A stretch of DNA of 64,000 nt from Tetrahymena thermophila SB210 (Eukaryota > Ciliophora > Oligohymenophorea > Hymenostomatida > Tetrahymenidae): the NCBI RefSeq assembly GCF_000189635.1, contig NW_002476317.1, positions 744,001 through 808,000 of the forward strand, written 5' to 3'. The position numbers and the translations under genes were made by a program. Below, in pieces: positions 11,901 through 23,177 of the stretch; positions within the stretch are counted from its first letter, which is position 1, and each line of letters starts with the position of its first letter. The notes below the pieces were generated by a model. The model was not told the origin of the DNA. It saw nothing but the letters and a program-made list of their open reading frames with translations, and made no database searches.

Positions 11901-14739
11901 TTCTGATGCTCAATCTTTTACATTACCTTAAATACCTTCTAATCGAACTAATCTCCTTATCTTTATAGCTTATGAATTTAATTCAAATTGAGCTATTTTT
12001 TGATGCCTATTATCTCAACACTTTTAACCAATTCTTACTTTTTTAAAAAATCATAACCACCTACCTACTTTAAATCCTATAAAATTTTCATATCTTTTTC
12101 TAGCTCTTCTTTTAAAAGTTCTAACTTTATGTGCTTTTCTATATCTTCATCTTATCCTTTGATGAAAGAATGGCATGTTAGAGAGTACTTTTTCTGTAAT
12201 TTTTATTTTCTAATTTATATTTCTTCTTATATGGCTTATTTTTGCTAAAAATCTTTGGCACTCTCAGATATCTCCGCTTTTATTTCTTTTTGTAAATCAT
12301 GAGAAATTTCTTACTTCTAATACCATTCTTCTTTTAGTTTAATCTGATCAAGAAATTGCTGGTATAAAAATTTATTTTCTGTGATCAATTTTTGAAATAT
12401 CTATTTTAATTAAAATATTAAATTAAATAATTCTTGTAACTTAAATAACTTTTTTACTGTTGCAGGTAGTTCCCATAACACTACTTTGTTAGATATACAA
12501 ATAGCATGAGATATCCTTGGCATATTCTTAATTACTTCAATTTCGCCAAAACATTATCCTACTGAAATTTATGAAAGACAAACTTTCTCTTTTACCAGCT
12601 TCTCTATTGACTGATTTTCTTACTTTTTAAATGTGTTAAGCATTTTTGAAACAGAGTCCGTCTGATCCAATTAATTTTATTTCTTTTTAATTATTCTTGT
12701 TTGTGAAAGCTTTATTTAAAATGATATTAATTGAATTTGTATAATTTATATAAAATGATTACCTCTACAAAACCTTTTTTGATAATATACACAAACTAAG
12801 AAGAATCACCTTGATGGTAAATAATATTTCCTATACTGTATTTAACACATTTAAAATTATAACTATATTTTGTTACTATTTCTTTTCCACAGCCTTGTAA
12901 AAAGTTTTCAGCAAAAAACTAGAGTCTTCTGTTAATTTATTTCATCTCTCCCTCAGATAAGATATTACTAAAATCGCCAGCATTAAGAACAGCAAACTCA
13001 GTATCTTCTCTAGCTAATATTGTAGCAGCTCTAGGTTTTTTGAGTAATAACCCTAGATTATTTTAAATATTAAACATAAATTAAAACATATTTTCTTTAA
13101 CTAATAATTTAACCTAGTTCGCCAAACATAGATCCAGGGTTTAATGTGAGCAAATACTTATATTTTGAAACACCTTCTTAAAAGAAGATATCTAAATCTT
13201 GAATGGCTTCAAGTTATATATTTCCTAGCTGTTTATAAGCTGGATCATTTTCATCTAAAATGTTATTTTCTTCTATTTTTAGTGTAGAAAACAATTCATT
13301 CTAAGACTCTCCTTCTTATTGACCATTTCCAGTATCTGATACAACCACTGAGTTCTCTTCACTTTCATTTGATAAATTTTTAAAATCAATCATTACTTAT
13401 TCAGGTGAATTCTATCTTTTGAAAATTGATGCTTAAACATCAGCAGATTCATCTTTCTTAATAGAAAAATTCAAATCAGAAGTTAAACTTTCTCTTCTGA
13501 ATTATCTAAAGTCATTAAAAACACTTCCTCTTTTGTTATGATGTCTTTCTAAAAGTATATTATCTTTTGCTGACATTTTATTTGTAAAATTTTGATTTTT
13601 TAAATATCTATCTTCCATTTAGCTGAAGTTTAATTTAGATTGATCCATATGTTCACTAAAATTTGAAGCTGTCATATTTATTTCATCACCTTGAATTGTT
13701 AAAGCTGGATCAAACCTACTTGAATTTTATGGTCTCAAATTGTTAAACCTTGGTGATGATGAAAAAGAGTTTTCTAAAAGCATGTTTTATTACCTAGGGG
13801 TTGTAAAAGAATCTACTCCTAATTAAAATATATTGAGGGATATCAGTTAATTATTAAATAAAATTGTAAGTATTAAATATCACATGTATTTTAAGAATAA
13901 TTATTTTTTATTATTTATTTTGACATACCATAAATCTAAGAAAGTAGTTAAGTAGTTTCCCTACTCTTATTAAAATTTAAGTAAATAATAAAATTACTTT
14001 TTATAGAAGGAATTTTGAAAAAGTTTGTGTTATGGTGAGGAGAAAGAGATTGTTAATGAGATATGTTTTTACTCGTTTTTAGCTACTCTCTTCTATCTTT
14101 TATCTAATTTATTCGATACCATATTGAATTTTTTATTTCTAATGTTTTTAGATTTTTTATTCTATTCTTCTCACTATTTACTTCCTAGACTAATTATTCT
14201 TTTGATTTTGGAAGCATTACGTTTACTGATCCACTTAAAACAATGTAAAACTTCTCTGGAATATCACCTTTATTTAAGAGCTATAAATTAGCTTCGAAAA
14301 TAAAAAAACATCATTTACCTGCTTGAAAAACTGCTGTTCCTTTGGAAACTCTTTCATATTTTATACTACCACAACACTTATGATGCAATCTTAGTTCTAC
14401 ATTAATCTATTTTCTATTTAGATCTTGAAAGAACTAAAATCTGCTTGTCCATTATTGAAGGATATTAATTTCGTCTTCGTTTCTCTCTTCGCTTGGCTTT
14501 TTGATGATGCACATTGCAAACTATAAAAAAATTGAACAAAATTAAGATTTTATTATTAGTTTAAAAAGTTTTTTATTAATTCTACTTACTTCCTATAAAT
14601 TTTAAGGTTAGTATATTCTTATATACTATTTAAGTATGGCTTTATATCTAATAGGATTCTAAACTCTTATTGTTTCAAAGTCTTCTTATTTCATCTGCAA
14701 AAGGATTTACTCATCTGCCAACGTATTTGCTTCATCCAT
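8909..14739 (-). CDS. Large protein with two cyclic-nucleotide-binding domains and a Q/N/S-rich tail
   Basis: About eight exons join in phase from ATG at 14739 to TGA at 8909-8911, roughly 1,770 residues. Supported introns include 13 kb-region ones plus 10492-10593 and 9398-9457. CNBD1 starts with KGTAVFQAGDIPEKFYIVLS, is interrupted by a large Q/S/N-rich insert, and resumes with GSMFGELGLLLKKPRAATIL, containing the FGE...PRAA phosphate-binding cassette. CNBD2 follows at once (YSIGNIIYHQGDSSQFVYII), again with an inserted loop, and ends with GQCFGEIEVIKNMPRISHAI. A helical charged region and a long Asn/Gln/Ser tail follow. The first domain looks able to bind a cyclic nucleotide; the second lacks the PRAA residues. 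No kinase or channel domain is visible. Cytoplasmic signalling role inferred. Confidence 0.82.
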
Positions 14740-15224
14740 TTATAAATTTATTTATTTATTTATGAAGATTTAATTGAATTTTAATATTCTTGTTAAATGT
14801 TTTTTTTTAATTGAATTAATACCAATATATTTATTTTTATCAAAATTTTGATTAAAATAAAATTAATCAAACACCATACAAAAATACAAAGAAATTTTTA
14901 TTAGCTGTTTAAAGCTTGTCCTAAAGTAAATTTCTATACGTATCACCAATTATTATATTAGTATAATGTCATTTAATTAATATAAGCTCTTGTTCTTTTA
15001 ATTTTTCGGGTTTATAATTCTTCAAAAAATAAATTAATTTAATTGTACAATAAATAAATATCAAGCATTTTTCATTGATTTTTGATAATTCTTTGATATT
15101 GTTTATAAATAATTAATTAATTATGCAGCAATCGATTCCTTAAGATAGATGTAAAAAGGAAATATAGCTTATACATTAATTATAATACAAAAAATTACTT
15201 TATTTAAACAAAACTTTATTTCAC
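14740..15224. other. Intergenic, A/T-rich
   Basis: 5' flank of the CNBD gene and 3' flank of the coiled-coil gene to its right. No coding frame or RNA gene seen. Confidence 0.5.
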
Positions 15225-16634
15225 TCAAAAGAAAATTCCACTTTTTTTCTTTTCTAACTTTCTATTAATCTCAGTTATATTTTCTGTCATAAATGCAATA
15301 CTCTGCCAAATATTTATTATTTTTTCTATTTAAAAATATTAATAAATAACTTATTTCCTTGTTGCATTTAATAAATAACTAATTTAATAATACCTTCAAA
15401 TATCTTAAACTTTTCTTCCTAATCCTCTTCAAGTTTAAAACAATCTTGTTATACTTTAATTATTTTATGCTCTAAATGCTTAATTGACTCATCCTTAGCC
15501 TATTGTTTAATTTAATTCAATCAATAAGTAAATACTTTGACAATTAAATTAATTTTACATCTATATCTATTCGATGCATTTATAACTCTTATAGTATCAC
15601 ATCAGGTATAAAATCTCCACCTCCCATGCTATTATATTGTCCATTTATAAAATTGTTTTAGTTTTATACTGATTTATTTCTGCTATGGTAAGGTTTTTTA
15701 GTCGTTTAATAACTTTCTTCAATTTTTAACTTTTGATGAAGCCTTTTATTTTACAAAAATATAAATTGTGTAAAATGAAATTTAAAAATTAAAATCAGTT
15801 AAATTTTAGACTGAACTAAATAAATTAATTTTTTACTATTCTTCTTAAATTACATCTAAAAAGCTGTTTATCTTTTTGATTTCTGAGTGAATTGTAGTGA
15901 AATTTTTACTTATTGATTCTAAATTTTGATTATTTAATTAATTGCTGTTGTTGGCTGTCACTAATTTTTCAAGACAAACTTTCTCACATCTTCCAAGTCT
16001 ACTTTCAATAGAGTCTAATAATTTCTTTAGCTACTATTCTAAATTAAACTGAGTAATTCCAATTAAAACATTATTTAGCTGTCCAATAATCTACTCTTTT
16101 CTTTTATGCATCTAATCCATTTACTACTAATATTATGTCTAGTTCGAATCTGATTAGCATGAGGTATTAATATCTCCCAAAAAATCTTGCAATTAATCTT
16201 ATTCCTTTTCTTTTTTAATTTCCTCTATAAATTGGCTCACATTTTCTTCATTATTTTTGTGATTTGTAGATAATTTTTCAAACTCGATTCTCAAGCTTTT
16301 TTAATTTTTTTCATCATCGCCAAATAAATCATTTGTACTTTCCTAATTTCTAGGCAGAATTACTGATTCCTTATTAAAATAAGTATGATTTCGCAACTTG
16401 GCATACATAAATTTCAGAAAAAATAAAAAAATTTAATTGTTTACATTAAAGGATTTATCATTTGCAACTTCATTTTAACCTTTTTATACTTTTAACTCAA
16501 ATCTCTATTAAAAAATAAATGATATATTCAATTTTTTTCCAACTAAGATGCTAATATAATTATACTTCATCAATAATTATTTGAAGCTTTTTGAGGAATA
16601 TTTCATTCTCAAATAGCTTATCTAATTCTATCAT
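15225..16634 (-). CDS. Small multi-exon coiled-coil protein, unknown
   Basis: Spliced in phase from about seven exons, TGA at 15225-15227. The first Met I can support is at 16634, but an extra 5' exon up to about 16815 is possible because a frame there is also open and spliceable. The protein, roughly 370 residues, is mostly charged helix: FIEEIKKEKEQDQLQDFL, then a block with LLDSIESRLGRCEKVCLEKL, a short Gly/Ser-rich linker (NSMGGGDF) and a final helix ending NRKLEKKKSGIFF. Heptad-like spacing of Leu/Ile suggests coiled coils. No enzyme motif or membrane segment. No family recognised; a cytoskeletal or basal-body role would be a guess only. Confidence 0.65.
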
Positions 16635-17332
16635 TCAAAATTTATAATTTGGATTGATTTTTAACTACCTTAAAGTCTTAATTTCTTATTATGCTTTCTA
16701 ACTTCCCTTATGCTATATTAATTACACAAAAAAAAAATCTTAAAAATTTGTTAGATATTATTAATTTAAAATTGACAATATCTTGCGTTAAATATTCTTT
16801 CTACTTATTACTTAAATTAAATTATGCATTATAAAAAAATTTGGTTTGTTTGATTGAAGATGATAAATTTTCTACTTGATCTTTTTTTTTATAGAATAGA
16901 TTAAGGCTTTGAAAGGTAATTTGAATATTATTATATATATTTACATAATTAATATTGAGATTTTAATTTTAACTTTAATTATCCCTTTATGTTAAATGAT
17001 AAATTATAAAGCTTATAATAAGTAATGCACTATCTATTTTAAATTGGTGCAAAACTTATTATAATATTTAGATTAATGTTTGGATAAAGGAACATTCCCT
17101 TCATTTTTCTTTTTCGCGAACTATGTAGTTAAATAATTTAATAAAAATAAATGCAATTTTATTCAAATTCATATTTTAAAGGATTTTAAATTTATTGACT
17201 TTTATTTTAATAAATTAAAGAAAATTTTTCCAAATCTCAGTTTTTAATTGAAGAAGTGAAACAAAGAAACAAACATATTTAAATAAATAGGAAATCAATT
17301 CATTAAAAGGTTACATTGCAGATAATTTAAAG
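16635..17332. other. Divergent intergenic region
   Basis: Lies between a minus-strand and a plus-strand gene, so it should hold both promoters, although no defined element is recognisable. The part up to about 16815 might contain a short upstream exon of the minus-strand coiled-coil gene. Confidence 0.45.
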
Positions 17333-18607
17333 ATGTCTAAAAAGTATGAAATAGATGGACATGATATTAATAAGTTTTAATAATATTACATTTAAGAAAA
17401 CGGAAAAGGGTTTTCTTTGGAAGACCCTCCAACCAAAATCTACTATTTCAACAAATACGGAGGATGGAGAGATGAAATAGATGGCAAAGTATTTTATTAT
17501 GATTAAGATTGCAATCCCTGGATTGAAAATATCCCTTCAGATATAGAAGAACTTTAGCATTCTTAAGACTAAGATGCCTAAGAAGGAGCAAGCTAATCAG
17601 ATAGATATGATTAAGAAATTTAATAAGACTTAAAAGATTATAGTGCATCAAGTGATGATGAAGAACATTGCCAAGATGATGAAGAAGAGGAGCATGCTTT
17701 AGAAGAAATGACCTCTTCTAGTGAATAAGAATATGACTATTAAGAAAACATGAAACAGGAATAATAAATTCAAGACGATTAAAATCAAAAAAATACTTAA
17801 ATTTAAAAACAACAACAATAAAATTTATAAAGCGATCATTAAGAAAGATCAGAAGAGTAAGATGATTATGAAGAAGAAGAAAAGAGCTAATCTAATCATC
17901 AAACAGATGAAACAAATGACAGTGAACGTTTTAGAAAGGAATATATAAATGAGTTAATTGATATAATCTAGCAAAACAAACTTGAGACTACCTGCATTCA
18001 CATAGAAAAAATACCTGCAGATTTAAATGAATCAGATTTGCTTTTAAGTTTCGGGGTTTCTTAGAAAGATTAATCTAACGTTCTTAGTATATTTTATGGA
18101 CCCATTGAAAAGGAAATTTTAGATGAAGATGAAGAAGAAGAATAAAAAAATGATTAAGAAGAAGAATTCGAGGTTAAAAATGCTGTTTTAGTTGTTTCTA
18201 GCAAGGATTTTGCTAAATAATTAGTTTAAAATGAAGGAAAGCCTATTGTAAACTATTAAGATAGAGACTTATATTTAGATATTTTAACTGAAAGTAAAGA
18301 TTATTACCCTATGCCTGCAATTAGTGATTAAATGTATATTAGGCTTTTGGAAAATATTAAAAATGCTTTACTTTCTGGAAGTAAGTTCAGCAAATTATAA
18401 ATAGAATTAACAGATTCAAGTTAAGAAAATCTATTTAAGAGCTTAAAATAGTAATATAATTATCTAAATATTGATAAATTAAGTAACTAAATTTTAGAAC
18501 TTGATTTAGATATTAAATTTTCTTGGAAAGATACTTTAATAAGTCTTTGGAATTATTTATACAACACTGATAAAATTAATATTATAAAAGATGTTAAGCT
18601 AATTTGA
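17333..18607 (+). CDS. Acidic protein with an RRM-like domain and an N-terminal aromatic module
   Basis: Intronless, 424 residues, ATG at 17333 to TGA at 18605-18607. Residues about 35-65 (KIYYFNKYGGWRDEIDG then KVFYYDQDCNPWI) resemble the aromatic repeat at the N-terminus of Tat-SF1-like splicing factors. A long Asp/Glu/Gln/Ser-rich linker follows. Residues about 215-320 look like a degenerate RRM: TTCIHIEKIPADLNESDLL fits beta1/alpha1 (RNP2 position) and NAVLVVSSKDFAKQLV fits beta3/alpha2, with an acidic insert between. The C-terminus is helical. RNA binding is inferred; RNP1 aromatic residues are not obvious. Nuclear RNA-processing role possible but unproven. Confidence 0.75.
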
Positions 18608-20446
18608 AAATTAATCCTATTTTTTACATGTTTTATTTTTAGTTTTCCTAAAAAATTTTAAATTAATTTTATAATCACGACTTTATTATTAAATTTATTA
18701 AAATGCAAACATTTTTTTAATTTTTTTCACACAGAAAATAAATAAAATAGATCTTTTTTTGTATTTATGTTGAAATGATTTTTCCATAAACAATTCAATC
18801 TAAATTTTATTTTTACTTTGTAATCAAATTTTGTCTTAATTTATAAATTTTTTCATCAACTTCTTCACTTAGTTAAATGTAATTTTTAGTAATAAAAAAT
18901 TGATTGCTATTTGAATTACTCAAAGTATAAAAAAACAATAATTTAAATACTTATCATTTTTAAATCTCAACTTAAAATATTATATATTATTACTTTATAA
19001 TATTCAATGTTAATATTAATTTATTAAGGAGAAAAAGCAAAAAATGTATTAAAATAACAAATGTAATTTTACAAATATATTAAAAAATACAAATTTTAGA
19101 AATTAAACAAGAACATATGAACTTATAAATCATGGTAAAGTTTGTAATAAAGTAATAAACTATTCTCACTCTAAATAAAACTAGAAAAAAATAATTATTT
19201 TATATTAAAACTTATTTTTAAAATAAAAAGAGTTCAATTTTGTCTTGATAAAATTAATTTAGTCATAAAGACAAAATTTCAAAAGTGAATCGAAATTAAA
19301 ATTTTTTAATTTATAAAATGCAAAAATATCTTTACATACAAATAAAATATTAGGATATCATTAGGAAATATTGTATTTCTATTTAAAAAGTATTAGTTAA
19401 AATATATAATTTAAATTAGTAAAAAATAATTAGCAAAAATATTTTAATTATATTTATTTTAAATTTAATTAATTATAACTAAATATTTTTAAAAATTTTA
19501 ATTTATTATAGTTTTCAGCTAAAATAAAACTTATCTTGAGATAAATATTTATAAAAAGACAATAAAATCTTAAAAAATTTAATAACTTCAAAAAATAGAT
19601 TAAATAAATTTGAAGGTAGAAATGATCTTATTTTTAAAGAAAAATAATTTTTATGTTCTATTCTACAAAATATAGGTTTCATAAAGTAAATTTAAATTAT
19701 TGTATAATTAAATAATAAATAACAATCTGAAGTGTTAAAATATGTTAAATGACTATATTTACACTTTCCTAAATGAATGAAATAAATTGCTAGTAAATTA
19801 TTAAACAAAAAATACAAAACTTACCAGCAAACTTTTAAAAAATATTAAATCACTTAAATAAAATTTGACGTTAAAAATAGAATAATTTAAGGTTATTTAT
19901 TTTTTGTTTGAATTTAAGATATATTTTTTATTAATAGTCCGAAAATTTTTGACGCATTATTTTAATTGATATTCAATAATTGTTTTTTTTAAGATTCGTC
20001 TTTATTTTTTACCAAAAAAAATTTTGGAAAATATCTAAAAATTAAATGCTTGGAATAACTAAAATTAGTAGTATAATAATTTAATTATTATTGAATTTGA
20101 ATGAATTAACAATTTTTACTTTATTACTTGAAATTCATTCACTACAATAGAGTAATCTATTAGCTATAACCTTTTGTTTTTAGTTTTCACTCAATTTAGT
20201 GATAATTAAAAGACGGATAACTATCTATTAAAAAATAAATATTATTTATTTGAAAAAAGTGCAATAATGACGCTATTAATAGTATGAAATTATTATCTGA
20301 ATTTATTATTTGTTATCATTATTTTGATTAAAATGAGGTTTAATTGCTCTCACTTCTTTAAAAATATAATACTATTACATCTAGAAAAAACATTTTTATT
20401 TTATTTACTTAAATATTTCTTAATTAAAAGTGTTGAATCAATTTTC
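18608..20446. other. Long A/T-rich intergenic stretch
   Basis: Nearly pure A/T runs, with no frame of coding character on either strand. Confidence 0.5.
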
Positions 20447-20866
20447 ATGGAAGAAACTTTGCCAAATTATAAAATTTAGCAGATTTTAAAAGGATATTTT
20501 AATTCAAAGCAAATTTAGTAAAGAAGCATTTTCTTTCAAAAAATTTACACTTCTTTATTTACATAGCAAATTCTGATAAAATCTCTGAGCCCTGAGCAAT
20601 TCAGTTTTTGTCAAACTACACATATCTTTCAATCACAGACTAGGTATAGTCCATCTATCAGCTTCAAAATTAAAATTCTTCTAGACTTAAGTTGTTGGCT
20701 TGCTTATGTTGAACATCATTTTTTTATGTAATTTGGAAAATAACAATCACAATAATTGGAAATATTCAGAAAATAAAATATATAAATTTAGGTAAACTAA
20801 AAAATTAGTTAAGCATTTGTTAATTTGAGTAAATTATTGCATCACTTTAAATCAAATAAAAAGTGA
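20447..20866 (+). other. Possible short ORF or decayed gene; coding strand unclear
   Basis: This patch is noticeably richer in G+C than the flanking 2 kb. The plus strand has a 139-codon ciliate-code ORF beginning MEETLPNYKIQQILKGYF, but its residue make-up is Phe/Ser/Leu-heavy, like antisense. The minus strand over about 20737-20450 reads more like protein (LKDMCSLTKTELLRAQRFYQ) but is interrupted by in-frame TGA. An open frame of this length is not rare when TGA is the only stop in A/T-rich DNA. It may be a gene remnant on the minus strand or a missed spliced gene; no family recognised. Confidence 0.3.
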
Positions 20867-21019
20867 ATTTAGGGAAGAATTTCGTCTTATTTAAATCTAA
20901 GAATCTCAATTTTAGATTATAAAGATTTAATAAAAATAAATTTTGAATAAATATATTAAAAACAGAAAGACTTAGATTATAAATTATAATATACATAGTA
21001 ATAAAATAAAAAAGTATAC

Positions 21020-22495
21020 ATGATCTCCAGAAGACTCCTCCACTGTTTCAACAGATCTTCAAAGTTATTAAACAATAAAAACTAATATAGATTTGAATCT
21101 TTGAATGATACATCCAACTTGACTGAAGACTAAGTTTTGGTTTAACAAGCTGCTTTGAATTTTACTAAAGAGCATCTACTTCCTTTTGCTAGTGAATGGG
21201 ATCAAAAGAGCTAGAGCCCTATTGAAGTCTATAAAGAGGCTGGTAAGTTAGGATTTGCTTGTATTTATTCTAGCCCTGACCACGGTGGTAGTGGAATGGA
21301 TAGAGTTTCTGCTTCTCTCGTATTTGAAGCATTAGCTACTGCATGCGTTTCTACAAGTTCTTACTTATCTATTTTAAATATGAACCACTGGATTATTGAC
21401 ACTTATGGTAATGAAAAGTAAAAGGCTGAATGGTTACCTTAACTCAGCACAGTTGAAAAATTCAGTTCTTACTGCTTGACCGAACCTGTAAGCACTTTTC
21501 TTTTTATTTTCCAACATTTTTTAGGTTTGTAATTTTAGACTGAAAGTTTGCTATAAATAACTTTAACAGAATGAATATGAAGCAGTTAAATAAATTTGAA
21601 TTACAAAAGAATAAAGCATTATAGCAATTAATAATTTAACCTTTAATATACAAAATAAAATTTAGAAAACATTTTATAAAGTTTTGAAATATTTAGCATT
21701 TTTATTGAAATTAAATAAAATCAACTTTTGTTTATATATAATTAGGGTAGTGGTAGTGATGCTGCTAATATGAAAACTTTTGCAAAAAAGGATGGTGGTG
21801 ATTATGTAATCAACGGTTCTAAATGCTTCATCTCAAATGCTGGATTTAGTGACCTCTATGTCGTTATGTGCAAAACTGGTGAAAACGAAAGATCATGCAT
21901 ATTGGTTCCTTCAGATGCTAAGGGATTATCATTTGGTAAGCCTGAAGTAAAAATGGGATGGCATGCTTCTCCTACTGCAAGCATTACCTTTGATAATGTT
22001 CGTGTTCCTTAATCTAATTTAATTTCAACTGAAGGTAACGGCTTTAAAATTGCTATGACTGCTCTTGATGGAGGTCGTGTTAATATTGCTTCTACATCTT
22101 TAGGTTCTGCAGCTCAATGCCTTGCAAAGACAAAGGAATATGTTGGCTAACGTAAATAATTTGGCAAATCAATAGACTCATTCTAAAATACATAATTCAG
22201 AATTGCTGAAATGGCTACTGATCTTATAGCTTCAAGACTCCTTGTTAGAGAAGCTGCTAAGAAAATTGATTTAAATCACCCTAATAAAACTTTATATGCT
22301 TCTATGGCTAAGATCTAAGCAACTGAAAAGTGCTACAACATTGTCGACTAATGCTTACAACTTCATGGTGGTTACGGTTACATTTCTGAATATAACATTG
22401 AAAGACATCTTAGAGATTTGAGAGTTAATCGTATTTTAGAAGGTACAAATGAAATTATGAGACTTATTGTTTCACGTTAAGTTATTAAATAGTGA
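21020..22495 (+). CDS. Acyl-CoA dehydrogenase, isobutyryl-CoA dehydrogenase (ACAD8) type
   Basis: Two exons, 21020-21487 and 21746-22495, joined in phase across a 258-nt intron; 405 residues. Matches the ACAD8 family along its length: the N-terminal helix with SEWDQKS-type sequence, GGSGMDRVSASLVFEALATA, the FAD-binding SSYCLTEPGSGSDAANMKTF, the beta-domain GWHASPTASITFDNVRVP, and the C-terminal GGYGYISEYNIERHLRDLRV. The catalytic base is Glu388 in ILEGTNEIMR. The first 20 or so residues (MISRRLLHCFNRSSKLLNN) are Arg/Ser/Leu-rich without acids, a good mitochondrial presequence. The family oxidises isobutyryl-CoA to methacrylyl-CoA in valine breakdown, passing electrons to ETF. Other short branched-chain ACADs are close, so substrate is inferred. 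Confidence 0.95.
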
Positions 22496-23177
22496 TTAAA
22501 TAAATAAATAAATTAATAGTCGGTCTTTTTCTTATATATTTATATATTTCAGAATTACAGCCAATTTTTAGTTTGCATTTAAGATAACGTTAAATTAAAA
22601 AAATATATTACTTTTATTTTAGCTAAGATTAAAACAAATTAAGCTGAAGTTAGAGAAGTTTTTAGATATTTGTCAGTTATTAAATTTGTAGATAATTAAC
22701 AAAATTACTTGATTTTTATTAGTATTTGATAATTTTTATGAAATTCTTTAATGAAATTCAATTTTATAAATGGAATTCTTATGAATTGGTGAGTGAGTAA
22801 ATATAATTAATCAAATATTGGATTTAGAGATAATAATACAAAATATTTTTTATTGTTATAAAGAAGTCTATGTATTATATATAACATACAGAGAAAAATA
22901 AAATTAATAAACTAATTAATTAAATTAGATTAATTAATCAAATTCTACTTCACAATTTAAGTTCTTTGAAATAAAAAAAATAATAAAGGGAAACTATATA
23001 TTAATAGATAATGCTTCGATTTATATTAGAAATATATAAAAAGAGTTAGTAATAGATAGATTGTCTATGTGGTAATTAATTCATTAAATTAAGTAGACTT
23101 TAAAAAAGTAAAAGAAAAATAAAAAAAGTAAAAAATATTTAAAGCTCTAATTGAATCGATTTATTATCTATTTGATT
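22496..23177. other. Intergenic, A/T-rich
   Basis: 3' flank of the acyl-CoA dehydrogenase and 5' flank of the next plus-strand gene. No frame or RNA gene recognised. Confidence 0.5.

Noticed and set aside
22900-23160. Runs of short TAAT/TTAA repeats considered as a repeat element
   Set aside because: This is ordinary low-complexity spacer with no unit longer than a few bases.
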